From Thalassotalea sp. Sam97 (lineage in GTDB: Bacteria; Pseudomonadota; Gammaproteobacteria; Enterobacterales; Alteromonadaceae): a stretch of DNA of 64,000 nucleotides. A program made the position numbers and the translations under genes. The notes beneath the pieces are model-generated. The model was not told the origin of the DNA and made no database searches. It saw nothing but the letters and a program-made list of their open reading frames with translations. Below, piece after piece: positions 63,557 to 64,000 of the stretch. Location: contig NZ_CP166919.1 in NCBI RefSeq assembly GCF_041379765.1, positions 2,170,001 to 2,234,000 on the forward strand. The letters run 5' to 3'. Position 1 is the first letter of the stretch. Each line of letters opens with the position of its first letter.

Positions 63557-63979
63557 ATGTGTGTGTCCTCGTCTTATAAACATTTTAAGAAATTTACGCG
63601 CGCTGTGCGCACTATTGGCGCGGTAATAGGTTTATTTGTTTATACCTTTATCAGCTTTGGTTGCACCAGCGTGCCAGCCGTTAACACCAACCTCGATAAA
63701 GAGAATTTTCACGACTACTTTTCTGTCAGTCAGGTCACTGTATACCAAAAACATACTCTGCCGACATCAGCCACATACATCGGATTAGTTGAAGGCAACA
63801 GCTGTAAGCTCAACAGTAATGACAAACCGGCTAACGACAGTGACGCCCGTACCGTGGCCCGAGCACAAGCAGCCAAACTGGGTGCACAAGGGGTGGTGTT
63901 TAGTGCATGCACTGAGGTAGCTGACAATCAATGTTTGCAGATGAAAGTCTGCTACGCGCAAGCATATCGCATTAAATAG
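63557..63979 (+). CDS. rcsF: RcsF-like lipoprotein
   Basis: 140 residues. Hydrophobic N-terminus with Cys36 in SFGCTS as the probable lipidated residue (an imperfect lipobox). The C-terminal domain matches RcsF of the Rcs envelope-stress system: four cysteines in NSCKLN, FSACTEV, NQCLQ and MKVCYA have the spacing of the two E. coli RcsF disulfides. VEGNSC aligns with the GEVSGDSC of E. coli. In E. coli RcsF sits in the outer membrane and signals through IgaA to RcsC/D. It lies 413 bases after an RcsC-like hybrid kinase, but on separate transcripts. Confidence 0.75.
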   Translation: MCVSSSYKHFKKFTRAVRTIGAVIGLFVYTFISFGCTSVPAVNTNLDKENFHDYFSVSQVTVYQKHTLPTSATYIGLVEGNSCKLNSNDKPANDSDARTVARAQAAKLGAQGVVFSACTEVADNQCLQMKVCYAQAYRIK

Positions 63980-64000
63980 CGAACAAATGAGGTAGCGTCA

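Overview
The window is 64 kb of chromosome from a marine gammaproteobacterium, most likely order Alteromonadales and near Colwelliaceae (Colwellia/Thalassotalea type). This placement is an inference from gene content: an SMC condensin (not MukB) lies beside zipA and ligA, rsxABCDGE is followed by nth, NrdA/NrdB/YaeQ are E. coli-like, and base composition is moderately AT-rich. No rRNA, tRNA, insertion sequence, prophage or CRISPR array was recognised.

Layout. 1-9.7 kb: the 3' end of nrdA, then glpD-glpK (minus strand), an outer-membrane barrel protein and an SLC13/TrkA-C permease (both minus), then nrdB with its YfaE-type ferredoxin. The two ribonucleotide reductase subunits are therefore split by about 7.2 kb, and nrdB has its own leader with two NrdR-box-like sites. 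10-15 kb: a small lipoprotein, a hotdog thioesterase, a membrane-anchored retropepsin-like protease, a YeeE/YedE pair, a 1-kb AT-rich gene-free stretch with several DnaA-box-like sites, and an atypical SDR. 15.4-24.8 kb: the housekeeping block smc-zipA-ligA (minus), divergent from cysZ and a dGTPase-family gene. 24.8-34 kb: a patatin-like protein, an unusual eukaryote-type protein kinase, a transglycosylase with two solute-binding modules, a CNNM/CBS protein and a GMC oxidoreductase. 34-43 kb: a LapD-like degenerate GGDEF/EAL protein, then rsxABCDGE-nth.

43-53.5 kb looks accessory: Ogt, a PEP-mutase-family protein divergent from a LysR regulator (with a T-N11-A palindrome between them), secreted enzymes (metalloprotease, esterase, polysaccharide deacetylase, class D beta-lactamase), an Na/Pi-type transporter, an unidentified 171-residue protein and a secreted coiled-coil protein. 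53.6-64 kb: a fatty-acid desaturase with its ferredoxin reductase, gloA, yaeQ with an M28 peptidase, a DUF885 lipoprotein, a hybrid histidine kinase and an RcsF-like lipoprotein.

The points most worth checking are the structured minus-strand segment between the hybrid kinase and the RcsF-like gene (a possible frameshifted small membrane-protein gene behind a terminator, with a possible sRNA), intrinsic terminators placed directly before ligA and yaeQ, the DnaA-box cluster, the beta-lactamase with an altered second motif, the kinase with an unidentified C-terminal half, and the split nrdA/nrdB arrangement. Start sites were moved from the longest possible frame wherever a better ribosome-binding site or family length argued for it.
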